64,000 bases of DNA, taken from the NCBI RefSeq assembly GCF_016920785.2, contig NW_024609880.1, positions 30,155,152 to 30,219,151 on the forward strand, read 5' to 3'. Made by a program: the position numbers and the translations under genes. Of the stretch, positions 1 through 10,399 are shown in pieces. The notes under the pieces are model-generated. The model did no database searches and was not told where the DNA came from. It worked only from the letters and a program-made list of their open reading frames with translations. Position 1 is the stretch's first letter, and the number at the start of each line of letters is the position of its first letter. Origin of the DNA: Ixodes scapularis (lineage: Eukaryota > Arthropoda > Arachnida > Ixodida > Ixodidae).

Positions 1-1340
1 GCTAACAGTAAAAAATAATAATGTATACAAAAAGGTAGACAAGGATTGGGAGAGGGAAGAGCAGTGTAGCAGAAGTTGCTGTTTGTGGTACCAACAGTCG
101 AGCAAGAGAAGAGGGACATGAAAAACTCATAAAGATAAGAGAATAATTTCATAGACAATAAAAATCGCCAACCTTGACTGAAATATGTAAGCTAATATGC
201 TAGCGGCGAAGACGCGCAAGGAGAACCTCGAACCTCCCCGCCTCGACCGAATGATGTGATCGGAGTCCAACCAGCTCGAATTCGACCCCCGATGCTCCCG
301 GATGGGAATGAGAAATATAAAAGACCCCTAGAAACACGAGCAACAGGAAGCGAACGAGACGAAGAGACCGATTAAACTACGACAGGAGCCAAAACGGACG
401 CGAACATTCATTGAATCGTTTTGCAGTCTACAAAACCGTTCATTCCGTTGTATCCCAGCAGCTCTTTCTCGTTCCTTCTTTCCCTCTTGAGATTGTTGGG
501 ATACACTCTACTGTACTGACGTCCCCGTGGCCGGGGGGGGGGGGGGGGGACGCCGGCGCCGCAAAATCTTGCAAAAGTAATTGTAATTGTGCCTGAAATT
601 CTGCAATTACTGACGCTAAAAAGTAATTAAATTACAATTACAATTCCTTTTCACCAAAAGTAATTATTAAAATTACAAATTACCAGAAAAAGTAATTAAA
701 TTACAGTAATTCAATTACTGTAATTAAATTACTACCCAAGTATGGCAATATTACATGACCTTCCTAACACCGAATCTAATGCTGAGAAAGTCGCACTTTT
801 GAATCATGACGATCGGCCGTTGCGTCTGTTCTGCATACGAGCCAAAATGGCGGCGCCCACAACAATGTCGGGGAACGGAGTGCCGATACTCTAAGCGCAG
901 CTTATTTAGTGGCTCTAGCTGGAATCACCTGCGCGCGCTCAGTGTACTCAACATTTACTCAACCGCCGCTGAAGTCATTCGGATATGAAAAAAAGAGAAA
1001 ATAAAATGCATCAGGGTGTTCAGAAAGTTATGATTGCAGAAATTGGTTTCGATAATTAATACAATTAATTAAACAGGCTTCTGTACTTGAAGTGAAGGCA
1101 AGCGAGAAAACGAAACTCATCAAAACGTGACGTGTAGCGACTATTCAATTTGATTTATAACCTGCAGTTCACTTTTGCAATGGATTACATTAGAGATACG
1201 AGCGCTTTCCTAAGGGCAGTCGAGGAAAATGATATATACGGATAAATCTCGCACAGTCTTTTCGTATTTATGCAAAATATGACAGTCGTCACCATCCTAA
1301 TCGGTAACAGAAAATACAGCAGTATATAAGCTGGTGGTGT
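1..1340. other. Intergenic, no gene seen; AT-rich repeat and G tract
   Basis: I see no supportable gene here. It contains a run of 17 G (533-549) and, at about 570-735, an AT-rich block built from variants of the palindromic motif GTAATTAAATTAC. The short open frames have no recognisable family and no codon structure that persuades me. Confidence 0.6.
570..735. repeat. Degenerate AT-rich repeat (TAATTAC-type)
   Basis: Many overlapping copies of TAATTAC, AATTACAATTAC and their reverse complements lie close together, so both strands look alike. This is seen directly. It may be low-complexity DNA or the end of a decayed element; I cannot tell which. Confidence 0.6.
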
Positions 1341-1360
1341 CGACTAGGCGTGCGTAAGGG

Positions 1361-1640
1361 GAGGAAGTGGCCGAGTGGGCTAACGCGTCTCAACTCGGAG
1401 CGTGGAGCCAAAGCTTGCGCTGGGAACCTCCTGGGTTCGATCCCCGCCGCCCCCGCCCGTTTCGATCTGGATGAGTTTCGTACCGGCACGCGTTCGTGTG
1501 ATCACTACTGCGCGATGCACGTTAACAACCCCAGGTTAGCGGTTGTACCGGACTGGCCAAATTTCTCATCTACAGCTAAGAGACCGATTACCCGTTGAGG
1601 CGCATATCCATCAAGGCTGTATAAACATAAAGAGCAAGCC
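1361..1640 (+). mobile_element. tRNA-derived SINE
   Basis: The head carries both internal RNA polymerase III promoter boxes: an A box TGGCCGAGTGG at 1368-1378 and a B box GGTTCGATCCC at 1434-1444, spaced as in a class II (serine/leucine-like) tRNA. The downstream body contains CACGTTAACAACCCCAGG (1518-1535), close to a body motif I know from many tRNA-derived SINEs. No tRNA cloverleaf with a credible anticodon arm forms, so I read this as a retroposed SINE and not a tRNA gene. The 3' boundary is approximate: the copy runs into a short T-rich stretch near 1640 and I did not find target duplications. Confidence 0.7.
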
Positions 1641-4125
1641 AATTTTTTTTCTAGGCGTGTGTGTAGGAATGTAGAGTGTCACTATCTCATGTTGTACCTT
1701 GTGCTGTTCGTGAACGCGTTCATGTATAATATTGTATGGTGTCTGTATGTCGCGTATGTGTCAAGTGTGGTGTGGAATACGTAGTACGTGCATGTCTGGC
1801 GAGGCGCCTAGAGGGAAGGCTGTTGGTTTCTTTTTTTCTTAGTTTGAGCGCTGTCCGTTAAGGGGCGAGTGTCGCCGCCCAATTCAAAAAGTCGCGCGTT
1901 TATGTGTCTACTTATTTGAGTGAAAAACATGGAGGCGCTCCATGGCTCCAAGGAGCAGCCACAAAGGGCTCGGTTCTCGGCCTCTCGTCCCAGTACGATC
2001 AGTCCCATAGCCAGTTGAATGGGTGTTCCGTGCGGTGAATAGTGCGTGCACAGACGTGGTGGGGATTACCAGGGGCTTGAAAGTGGATAACGAATGCTAA
2101 CAGGTGAGCAGGAGCGTTGAACGATCGGAACCGACGCCGCTTGAATCGGTGATGCCTCGCCTCGCCGCTGTCAACCGAAAACACCAGATTACTTGCGGCA
2201 AGCACAGCAAGCAGGTTCTCTGTTCAATAAAGACACCATTTCATTTGTCGCTATACGATTCCTTCTTTGAACGTTTTCTGGCCGTGAAGTAAATGCAGCC
2301 GGCCGCGCGAAAGCAGTCGTGGACAAACCAACTGCCGCCGCCACCTCCCCCCCCCCCCCCCCCCCCCTCACATCGCCGCCCCTACTCGTAATAGGTGCGG
2401 TGCCGGTGCTTCGAGGCGCGTTTTGGAGTGCTTTAGTGCGCACGGAAGGCAGCGAACGGGCGAACGCACTTGAAAATCGTATTTTAGCGAAAAGCAGTCC
2501 AGCTCGCTAGGCCTTACTCGTACTGCTCCACTGTCGCTTGCCAGCCGCCATGTTGCTTTTGGGGGTGCTCACTGTGACTACCTGTTGACTGCATGCCGTG
2601 TGACTACCCATGGAGTCGTTAGTATTACTAAAGGGGGGTTAGCGATATCTGTGACGGCTTCTCACTACCCCAACTACCCTTTTGTTGAGAGTGTACACGC
2701 TTCTTACGGTGTGATTGGTTCTACAGAAATCTCGTAAGCTAATGCCGCAAACCTGTTGATTGCGATGCGATATAATAAGATGCCGAGGGACTCGGAACGC
2801 CTTGCGCCTCTCGAGTTCTCAAAGACTACACTCAGAAATTTGGAGCTTCTGCTCTCCCGCAAAGCACCGGGGAGAGCCAATCTCTGCAGTCTGCGGAGGG
2901 CGCTAGGGGAATGATAGGGTTGGATACGTCTTGACGCCCGAAAAAATGGGCTGCGTTGTGGCACTCAACACTGTAATACATTATGCCCACTTCCACTGTG
3001 CAAACATATTTTTTAGGTTTTAACATATTTTCAGCTCTGCCTTTCGCAGGGCTTTTTTCGTACATTGCAGTGATTCACCATCCTGAGTGTTTTCCGGGAG
3101 AGCAGACGCTTTAGATTTTTTTGAGTGTATAGTATTAAAATGTTCCCTGCCAACATGAGCACTGCTGCGTTTTGAAGCGCTCCTTAAATACGGCGACTTC
3201 GAATGTTGTGTGGAGGCGGTTTACCGAAAGACAGAACCACCAGTTTGAACGAAAAACCGTTTACTCACACTAAAACGTTCGCTCTGCGTGCGTTCGCGCT
3301 GTTTTTTCCCATACCTCTTAGCCAAAAGCCCATGTAAAAACTTCAAATATAAAAACATAAACGCAAAGAGAAGTTATGTTGAATGAAAGTGTTTGCCGAC
3401 TTAACAACCATTAATTTGTTGCTGAGAAAATTAATGGCAAACGATACCCCATATCAATCATTCTGTACCACTGTGCTGCTCTTCGCACGTTAAAAGCCAC
3501 GAATATTCTGCAAACCATCAAAGGCCTGCGCGAGGTTTCTAACTAAAACAAATCCGCCAATGAATATTTATTTTCAGTGTTCCCTCGCCGGCATATCGTC
3601 CCTCACCCTTGGATCTCAGTTGTATCTACTCAGCGGACTCATCTCTTACTTAGCCGGAAGAATGCCCTTGGGTGCGTTTTCGTCATGTTATCAAAAAACG
3701 TCTATTCGTGATTACACTCTGTCACACTTAAGTGGGCCTCTTGGATCTTCGAGCATGGATTTTTTAGATTTTTTTTTTTTTGCTATTTTTTATTTCGTTG
3801 CGCGTGCATTGCTCAATATTTATTGGCAGCGAAAGTATTCTGGCAGTTGCCAGATTGGTGACTTTACAATGTTTTCTCTTACCCAGTGTGCCTAGACCAG
3901 GTTTTCAAAGGGCGGTCGGTTGTATAAGCTTCTTCTACGAAACATCGTGTATACCACGGGTGTTTCTGCCCATACCTTCGGAAATGCTTAAAAATTAAGA
4001 AATCAATAATTAGAAAAAGATACCAAATTTTAGCTAGTTAACTTTTTAAAGATAAAAAATAAACATACGGTTCCAAAAGAAACTTACTGATCGCTATCTA
4101 AAACCCATAAATCAGTCAAACTGTG
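1640..4125. other. Intergenic, no gene seen
   Basis: No supportable gene. Contains a 21-C homopolymer (2347-2367), an AATAAA at about 2226 without a credible upstream gene, and a 111-codon open frame at 3560-3895 with no recognised family. Confidence 0.5.
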
Positions 4126-4129
4126 ACGA

Positions 4130-4155
4130 CACGAGGGTAAAACTTACCCCTCGTG
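4130..4155. repeat. Short inverted repeat
   Basis: CACGAGGGTAA is followed after AAC by TTACCCCTCGTG, a stem of 11 pairs with one bulged base. It sits 105 bp left of a stronger hairpin, so both may belong to one structured element. Confidence 0.5.
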
Positions 4156-4259
4156 CAACAGATGCAAGGCCAGCGATGTCAAAACGAAGTTGATATTTTT
4201 ATTGTCATTGTTCTCACTTCTCCGGCCTTGCGCCTGTGGCACGATTGAAAACTAGTGCA

Positions 4260-4304
4260 CCCGATTGGCCGTCGCCATGTGCAACGTGGCGACGGCCAAT
4301 CGGG
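4260..4304. repeat. Perfect 18-bp-arm hairpin
   Basis: The arms at 4260-4277 and 4287-4304 are exact reverse complements (CCCGATTGGCCGTCGCCA) around a 9-nt loop. This is seen directly. The arms include CCAAT/ATTGG boxes. Function is unknown. Confidence 0.8.
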
Positions 4305-4696
4305 GGTCACTTTCAGCTGCCAGTTTATCGCCCTAAGGCCCCCCTAGCTCGTTGAGAAAAACAAAGGCCAACCACCAGACCTGTCGTACTTCCCTATGTC
4401 CATGCAGACGCGGCAAACAGTTCCAAAAACGATTTGGTGGAGTTGTTGAGAAGTACTAAAAAGCAAAAACTACTTTTAATGAGTAGAATATCGCTTCAAT
4501 CTTCCACCCTTGGAGAAAAGGTTTCAAAGAAAGCGGACGTTTCCTTGTTAAAAATAAGTCATGCGTGAATTGCTTGAAATTCATTGCAATATCAATCTTC
4601 TGCTTAAGCCCTCATGTTAAAATAGTGCAGGACTTTAGGATGTAAAATTCAATGAATAAAATTACTCAAAAGCTTACTGTCCAATCTGTTGAGAGG

Positions 4697-4757
4697 AGTT
4701 AAAAAAAAGAAACTTCAAAAAATCGGCCAGTTAAAAAAAGAAACTTCAAAAAATAGC
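4697..4757 (+). repeat. Two-copy A-rich tandem repeat
   Basis: A unit containing TTAAAAAAAGAAACTTCAAA occurs twice with a period of about 31 bp. Confidence 0.6.
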
Positions 4758-4939
4758 GAAGCTGGTAGATTTATTAAAGCTCCATTAATATACTTAGAGC
4801 AGATTTGCTAAGCGTTCTTAAAGTCCTTAAATGAGCTAAATCTCTTAGCGAAACGCTAGCTGCCTGAATAAATATTCCACGAAATGCTTTTTGAAACATT
4901 TTCCGGTTGAAAGCATTTATCGCAAATTAAACGAAGTGG

Positions 4940-5456
4940 CCCGGGTAGCACTCCAGGGATGCGCCTAACTCGGCTCAAGCTTCGCAATTCGAGTGTACTA
5001 AGCTAGGCCTAACACGGCTCTGCTCCAAGGCGTTGGTTAGTGCCAGGGTACTCTCCGTTTGGGTTATTATGGTATTCCCTGGATCGCAACAGAATTCACG
5101 AAGTGCCAGACTTGACCCAAAATTTTACGTATGAACCGGGGAACAATAGTGAAGTCTGAATCGGACACTTCTTTGCCAAGTTAGGCCCAAACTTGACATC
5201 TTAATATCAAACAATCAAACGTGATGCCTACGTCCGGCACTTATTTGACGATTCATACACAAACATCCCAAATGACACCCAAAAGAACCTACAGTAAAGC
5301 CTACCTTGGAAACTTGTTTGGTGAACTCGGGTCAAGATACCCAAAGTCAGATCAAGGAAGGTCAATTTTAGATTTGCCTTAATTTTTCGCACGTTTTACG
5401 ACCCTAAATTATCGCAAAACCACCAAATTTCGGTTTAATGAACCGGGCTACCTGGG
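4940..5456. mobile_element. Non-autonomous TIR element (517-521-bp MITE family), copy 1
   Basis: The left end reads CCCGGGTAGCA and the right end CTACCTGGG, an inverted pair of about 10 bp. The body is rich in TTAGGCC-type motifs in both orientations. The same ends and almost the same length recur at 18972-19492, and the left end recurs at 58993. I found no convincing target duplication, so the superfamily is open. No transposase frame is present. Confidence 0.6.
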
Positions 5457-5522
5457 GGTGAAAGGAGGCACACTCAGTTCGTGAAAAGACGGTGAGAGTG
5501 CAGGCGAGCTGGTGGTAGCTAA

Positions 5523-5700
5523 TCACGTCGTATTACACCTGAGACTGCGGTGGAAGAAATCGGAAGAACTTTCAGTAGAAGGAACAGACACAGAGAACGT
5601 CTCAAACTCAGCTCAGTTTGAGACGTTCTCTGTGTCTGTTCCTTCTACTGAAAGTACTTCCGATTTCTTCCACCGCAGTCTCAGGTGTAATACGACATGA
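5523..5700. repeat. Long near-perfect palindrome (86-bp arms)
   Basis: Arms 5523-5608 and 5615-5700 are reverse complements around a 6-nt centre. I aligned all positions and found only two mismatches: 5526/5697, and one A/T difference in the GGAAGAACT stretch. A transcript from either strand would fold into one long hairpin. Such near identity means the palindrome formed recently or is kept up by conversion or selection. It may be a foldback transposon remnant or a hairpin-RNA locus; nothing in the sequence decides between them. The open frame that spans it is a by-product of the palindrome. Confidence 0.9.
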
Positions 5701-5704
5701 CACT

Positions 5705-7740
5705 ATATGAACATCCTGTCATGCATCGTATCTGCTTTCCGCAGTCGGACCTGTCATCACAACGGTTCTGGAGCTACTCTGCACCGGATCAAATCCCCTG
5801 CCCGGCTGCAATATCCAACTGGGCAACAATTCGACGTGCCAAGATCCAATCACGTTCAGCTTCTTAAGTGGTCTGGGTGTCGAAAAGGTAAAAGACGTAC
5901 TTCTAGACAGGCCGTATACCCATATTGGTCATATACATAGGTGTAGTTTGAACGCGTATAGTGTTACGTCTGTGTTTTTTAATGTGTAATGCGGCTTTGC
6001 TCGAGCTGCTTAATACCTAGCCTATTATCGTCAGGTTTGTTACTTAGTGATGCACTTCTCGAAGTTCTTACTTATCAGTTGATGCCACAATTTCATTAGC
6101 CGCGGAGCAATAGTAAGGTGCTCGGAGCAAAATACTCTCTGCGTTTCTTCACGGGCAGTGACTAAAACCACTGGCACAGCTTGATCATTAAACGTTTACC
6201 ACTTTTGCAGCGAGAATCCCATTCTTTTCACGGGCAACATATTTCTGCAGTTTCGGGAGCCTCCGAGCCCGTGTCGAAAAACTCAGTCTAATGTTTGAAA
6301 CCCATGACAAAGACAAACATATTATCCATTTTAATGTCTTTATTGGTAATAAAAGAAAAAGGTTTCATGTTGTATTTTCCCCTACCTGCATTAGCAATCA
6401 CGATACCGTTTGTTCTTCTGAATGGTGGCACAGATAAACCAATTTCTAAGTAATATAGTGGTCAAAGTACATTGCAAGGGAGTACACACGAAAGACTCTG
6501 AAGGTGCTTTAACGAATGTTAAATATACATGGGAAGACGACGTTCTCTGTCAGATTTAATATAGAGTCGTTTAATGCGTTGTTTTGACCAGGAACCATTT
6601 TTTTTTGTCAAGACCTGATGAAGAGCGGTGCAGTAAAGAGCATACCTGCCAGATATTCATAAATCTTAGATGCAGAACCCAACTGAGCAAATTTTGTTTG
6701 GTGACTTCAAACTTTAAATTCTTTTTTCCCACTAAAATGCACTCATCTGAAAAAAAAAAAATTAGTAAATATTACACTTGGATTTCGAAATGAATGGTTT
6801 CTAGTTTGCTTAAAAAAATGAAAAGATGACTGGCAATATTTCGGCGCACAGTTGGGTTGTATAAGATATATATTTATGGGCGAGATATTCTTCCTCAGAC
6901 ACTCGTTTATGCATGCAAATTAGAAGAAATACGTTTATTGGGTGGTAGAAAATGTAATTCACTTGTTTATTTTGGAAACCCTAGCATCGTGTGTAAATTA
7001 TGCAGCCGAAACTTCTTGAAATAGAAAATTCCGTGTTTAAAGTTACACAATAACATAACAACCCTGTGTTAACGTTCAGGCGCTATCTTCAATGTATGTC
7101 CGCAGAAAAGAGCAAACATTCGGTTGATGTTGTTCTAACGTTTGCTTCATATTTATTTTTCAGTGTATCAATAACCTTACTCAAGTGTGCCAAAATGGGC
7201 AGCCGGCGACGGTAAGCTTCACTTTCTTGCGCTTATAAACATTTCATTTCAAGAACACTGTCTGATCTGTTTTTCTCGTTGCTATAAATATTTCCAGGCA
7301 AGCGTTATCCAGGGATTTTTCAAAACACTTACGGTAAGTGGAGAGGCCACAGTTTTGCCATTTTACCTAACCATTTGAGCGCAAACTTTGCGCCCCTAAA
7401 AGCGGTAAACAACCTTTTTAGATTAAAATACAACTAGAACTCTAAGAAATCTATTTCGTGTATCTGCCCGCGAAGCACCTGAGGAAGGCAATTTCTGCGA
7501 TCTACGCACGGTTCTCGCCCAATGACTTGTCTCTAGATGATATTTTCTCCTAGCAATATTAACCGTTGCGTCCAGCTGTTTTTTTACGGAGTGCATCATA
7601 TGGAGAATCTGGGGCAGGATTGACCTTTTTTCAAGCACGCCACAAAAGTTTGCCCGCCGGCTACTGACAGACGCGGCGGCAACTTCTTTTGTGACTTCCA
7701 TATAATCCACTGGTCGACGTGATAGAGAGAGGAGAGAGGG
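5705..7740. other. Intergenic, no gene seen
   Basis: AT-rich DNA without recognisable coding regions, TIRs or tandem repeats that I could support. Confidence 0.5.
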
Positions 7741-7744
7741 CGGA

Positions 7745-7762
7745 GGGGGGGGGGGGGGGGGG
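7745..7762 (+). repeat. G homopolymer (18 nt)
   Basis: An uninterrupted run of 18 G preceded by GA-rich sequence. It is one of several similar-length G/C runs in the window. Confidence 0.9.
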
Positions 7763-7789
7763 AGGTGGAGGTTCGAGGCTTGGGTAAAC

Positions 7790-8205
7790 AACCGGCAGTG
7801 TTTGGCGCGTGTGTGTGGATACGACCTCCGAAGTTTTCTTGCTGGCTTACGGCCCTGTTTGAACGGGCCGCCATCTTTGCTTCTGTTCTCACGCGCGACT
7901 AGTGTCCCGGGTCGACGCTTTCAGCGCTCTTCTTGTACGCGGTGTTCATCGTTTCCGCCGCGGCGAAGACTGTTTTTTACCGCCAGTATCGCAGGCCATC
8001 GTGTCGCCGCCCTTTTCGGAGGTGGTCGGTGTACAGATATAATACGTCGCGTGAACTCTCCTCGGTTTACCATCAAGAGCCATTTTTCTCAAGAAACGAG
8101 CGCGAAAGGGTTTCCTGCTTGCGAAAGAGCGGGACATTCAAATTGGTCAATCACACGTCTGACTTGTTTAGGTCGTTCTCGACGTCACACCGCAGACGAT
8201 TTTCT
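7790..8205. other. CpG-rich, promoter-like stretch
   Basis: The segment is rich in CpG and contains GCCGCCATCTTTG, resembling YY1-type initiators of housekeeping promoters. It abuts the left TIR of a MITE at 8210. No credible coding exon could be attached, so the promoter reading is weak. Confidence 0.25.
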
Positions 8206-8209
8206 CTAA

Positions 8210-8841
8210 TGGCGAATTGAACTGGGCGTTTTGGAGCGCGCCGCGGTCAGTTGACCAGATCCGGAGCGGAGCACACGATTCGAACGGGGTCACGCCGCCT
8301 ACGGATCCCCAGTGGAACATGACCACTGCTCCGGGATCGGCGGATTCCTTCCCGTCGTTCAACTGCCCGGGAATCCCTTTCCGCGGCCGCCGTGGTCGTT
8401 TCGAAGACGTTTTCGCAATCGCGGCGCTAACATGTGTTCGACGCACGAGCGGCAGGAATGGCTCAGGAGCTTCGAGCAAAGATTGCCGGAATACCCGCAG
8501 CGCGGCCAGAGCGTTCTGTTCTCCTTCCTGGGAAACGAACCGGCTGTCGAGCCAAGGTGTAAGCAAGCGGCCATTACGAATTCTTAGGCGAGATCAGGAG
8601 AGATGCCCCGCGAGAAAGAAAGTCACCTGTGTGAGCCGAAGGCTGGCCCAGCTGGCTTCCGGTTGAATCCGCTGAAATAGTTGGAGCGACTTTTCTCGGA
8701 TCCAGACCGAGAACTAGAGCGGGAGCTAATTCAAAACGACCAGTGGAACACGTCCGTCTCGATCTCGATCGCCCAGTGAAATAGGCTCGGTCCAGAAAAG
8801 TCGATCCCGGCGCGCTCCAAAACGACCAGTGGAATTCGCCA
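8210..8841. mobile_element. Harbinger-like MITE (632 bp, TAA target duplication)
   Basis: The left end TGGCGAATTGAACTGG and the right end (reverse complement TGGCGAATTCCACTGG) continue into a shared GTTTTGGAGCGCGCC, giving TIRs of about 33 bp with few mismatches. TAA flanks both sides (8207-8209 and 8842-8844). A 3-bp TWA duplication with TIRs of this length is the known signature of PIF/Harbinger elements. The CAGTGGAA motif recurs inside. No transposase frame is present, so it would depend on an enzyme supplied in trans. Confidence 0.75.
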
Positions 8842-8844
8842 TAA

Positions 8845-9925
8845 GGTGGAAACATATTTCCACGTCGTCATTAGGAGACGTCCTTCTTTAGTTTGCAGCC
8901 GTTGGCTGTCCAAAGTTTCTTGCAAGGAAGTAGACGCATTGTGTTTTTACAGTGCGGAATGAACCCTTTTCAAATGTTCGCGCCATCTACAAGCAGCTGA
9001 GCCAATAACCCCAGTATCGCCATTGAATGGGCACGTACTCAGAGCATGTATTGGACACGAGAACTGCGTCAGTGTTCGGTGAGGGCTCGCATTCACTTAC
9101 ATGGTTCGTGCCCAAGAAGTGTCGACTGCTAATGTTTCTTGATACAGTTTTGGAAAGCACCAGTTGCTCCTTTTACTGAAAGGAAGTTTAGTGGTCAAGC
9201 AAAAGTTTCGCCTTATATCATTCTGCCTGAAACGCGTCTCTGACTGCTATTTTCACCAGGTCAAAAAAGTGATTCCTCGATCTGCCCGCCCGATGACGTC
9301 ATAGAAGTATCATGCTCTCGACGGTCGCGACCCTGGCAGTGTCAGAGCAGCTATGGTGGACCTGCCAGACGCCTGTTTAGCTTCCGGTCGCTCTCCGGAT
9401 TGACAAATCATGGAAAATGCGGCAGTTAGGGACAGGAACACCCTGACGAAGGCGATACTTGCATTGTTCGCTCTTCTTGCCGGAAGTTCTACCACCACCT
9501 ACCAGGGTCGCAATTTCTGAGCGAATAAGACATCGACTTTTGTGACGTAATTTGCTGCTATTTCGGAACCACTTTAGATGCTTAGGCGGAATAGGACGCG
9601 CAAAACTCCAGTCGGATACGCGTTCCAGACATCGTACCTAGTCTAAACTTGAGCTGTTTCCTACTGCAGTGCCTGGCCGGGGCCGTTCTCAGCACCAGCC
9701 CTAGTGGAGCCTCTTCCAGCATCGTGTGCATTATAATCAAACTTATTCAAACGTCGACGGGAGGGAATGAAATCATTGGTGCCCTCTTGACCTTTGTCCA
9801 GGGCCTCCCTGGAACTACATGTATGAATTCCTATTTTTGAGCACCTACATGAGTAGACAATGATATTGTTAAAGGTGCACTCTGGCGTTTTTTTTTGTTT
9901 TTTTTCAACTACCAAAATTAAGCCT
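8845..9925. other. Intergenic, no gene seen
   Basis: Mixed-composition DNA with short open frames only. No family or splice structure recognised. Confidence 0.45.
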
Positions 9926-9930
9926 ATATT

Positions 9931-10397
9931 CGGAATACGCAAGCTATACTTTTTCCGACAGGCTGTTTTTATCTCTAAAGTCAAAATATTGCTTCGAATT
10001 TTCGCCTGCACTCCAGCGGGATAACGTCACAAGTGTAACTTGCGAGTCGAGAACTATGTCTCAAAAGATGTTTATTTTTTTTAGGATATTTCTCTTTATT
10101 TTTCTGGTGTAAGCTTAATCAGCACTTATTTTGCACCATAACAGATATTGTTATCGGAATACACAAGCTATACTTTTTCCGACAGGCTGTTTTTATCTCT
10201 AAAGTCAAAGTAGCTAAGTTCATGCAAAATATTGATTCGAATTTTCGCCTGCGCTCCAGCGGGATAACGTCACAAGTGTAACTTGCGAGTCGAGAACTAT
10301 GTCTCAAAAGATGTTTATTTTTTTTAGGATATTTCTTTTTATTTTTCTGGTGTAAGCTTAATCAGCACTTATTTTGCACCATAACAGGTATTGTTAT
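9931..10397 (+). repeat. Two-copy tandem duplication, 224 and 243 bp
   Basis: Unit 1 (9931-10154) and unit 2 (10155-10397) align almost base for base, from CGGAATACRCAAGCTATAC to ACAGRTATTGTTAT. Unit 2 carries an extra stretch of about 18 bp (GTAGCTAAGTTCATGCA). The left flank GGTGCACTCTGGCG looks like the start of a larger repeat unit. The high identity implies a recent duplication. Confidence 0.85.
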
Positions 10398-10399
10398 CT

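Noticed and set aside
1361..1450. True tRNA gene
   Set aside because: A and B boxes are present but no anticodon arm folds; a SINE body follows.
3560..3895. 111-codon open frame
   Set aside because: AT-rich with a T-run-encoded Phe stretch, no family, and the overlapping frame is equally open.
7933..8666. Overlapping 90-150-codon frames on both strands
   Set aside because: High-GC DNA with few stops; part lies inside the Harbinger MITE.
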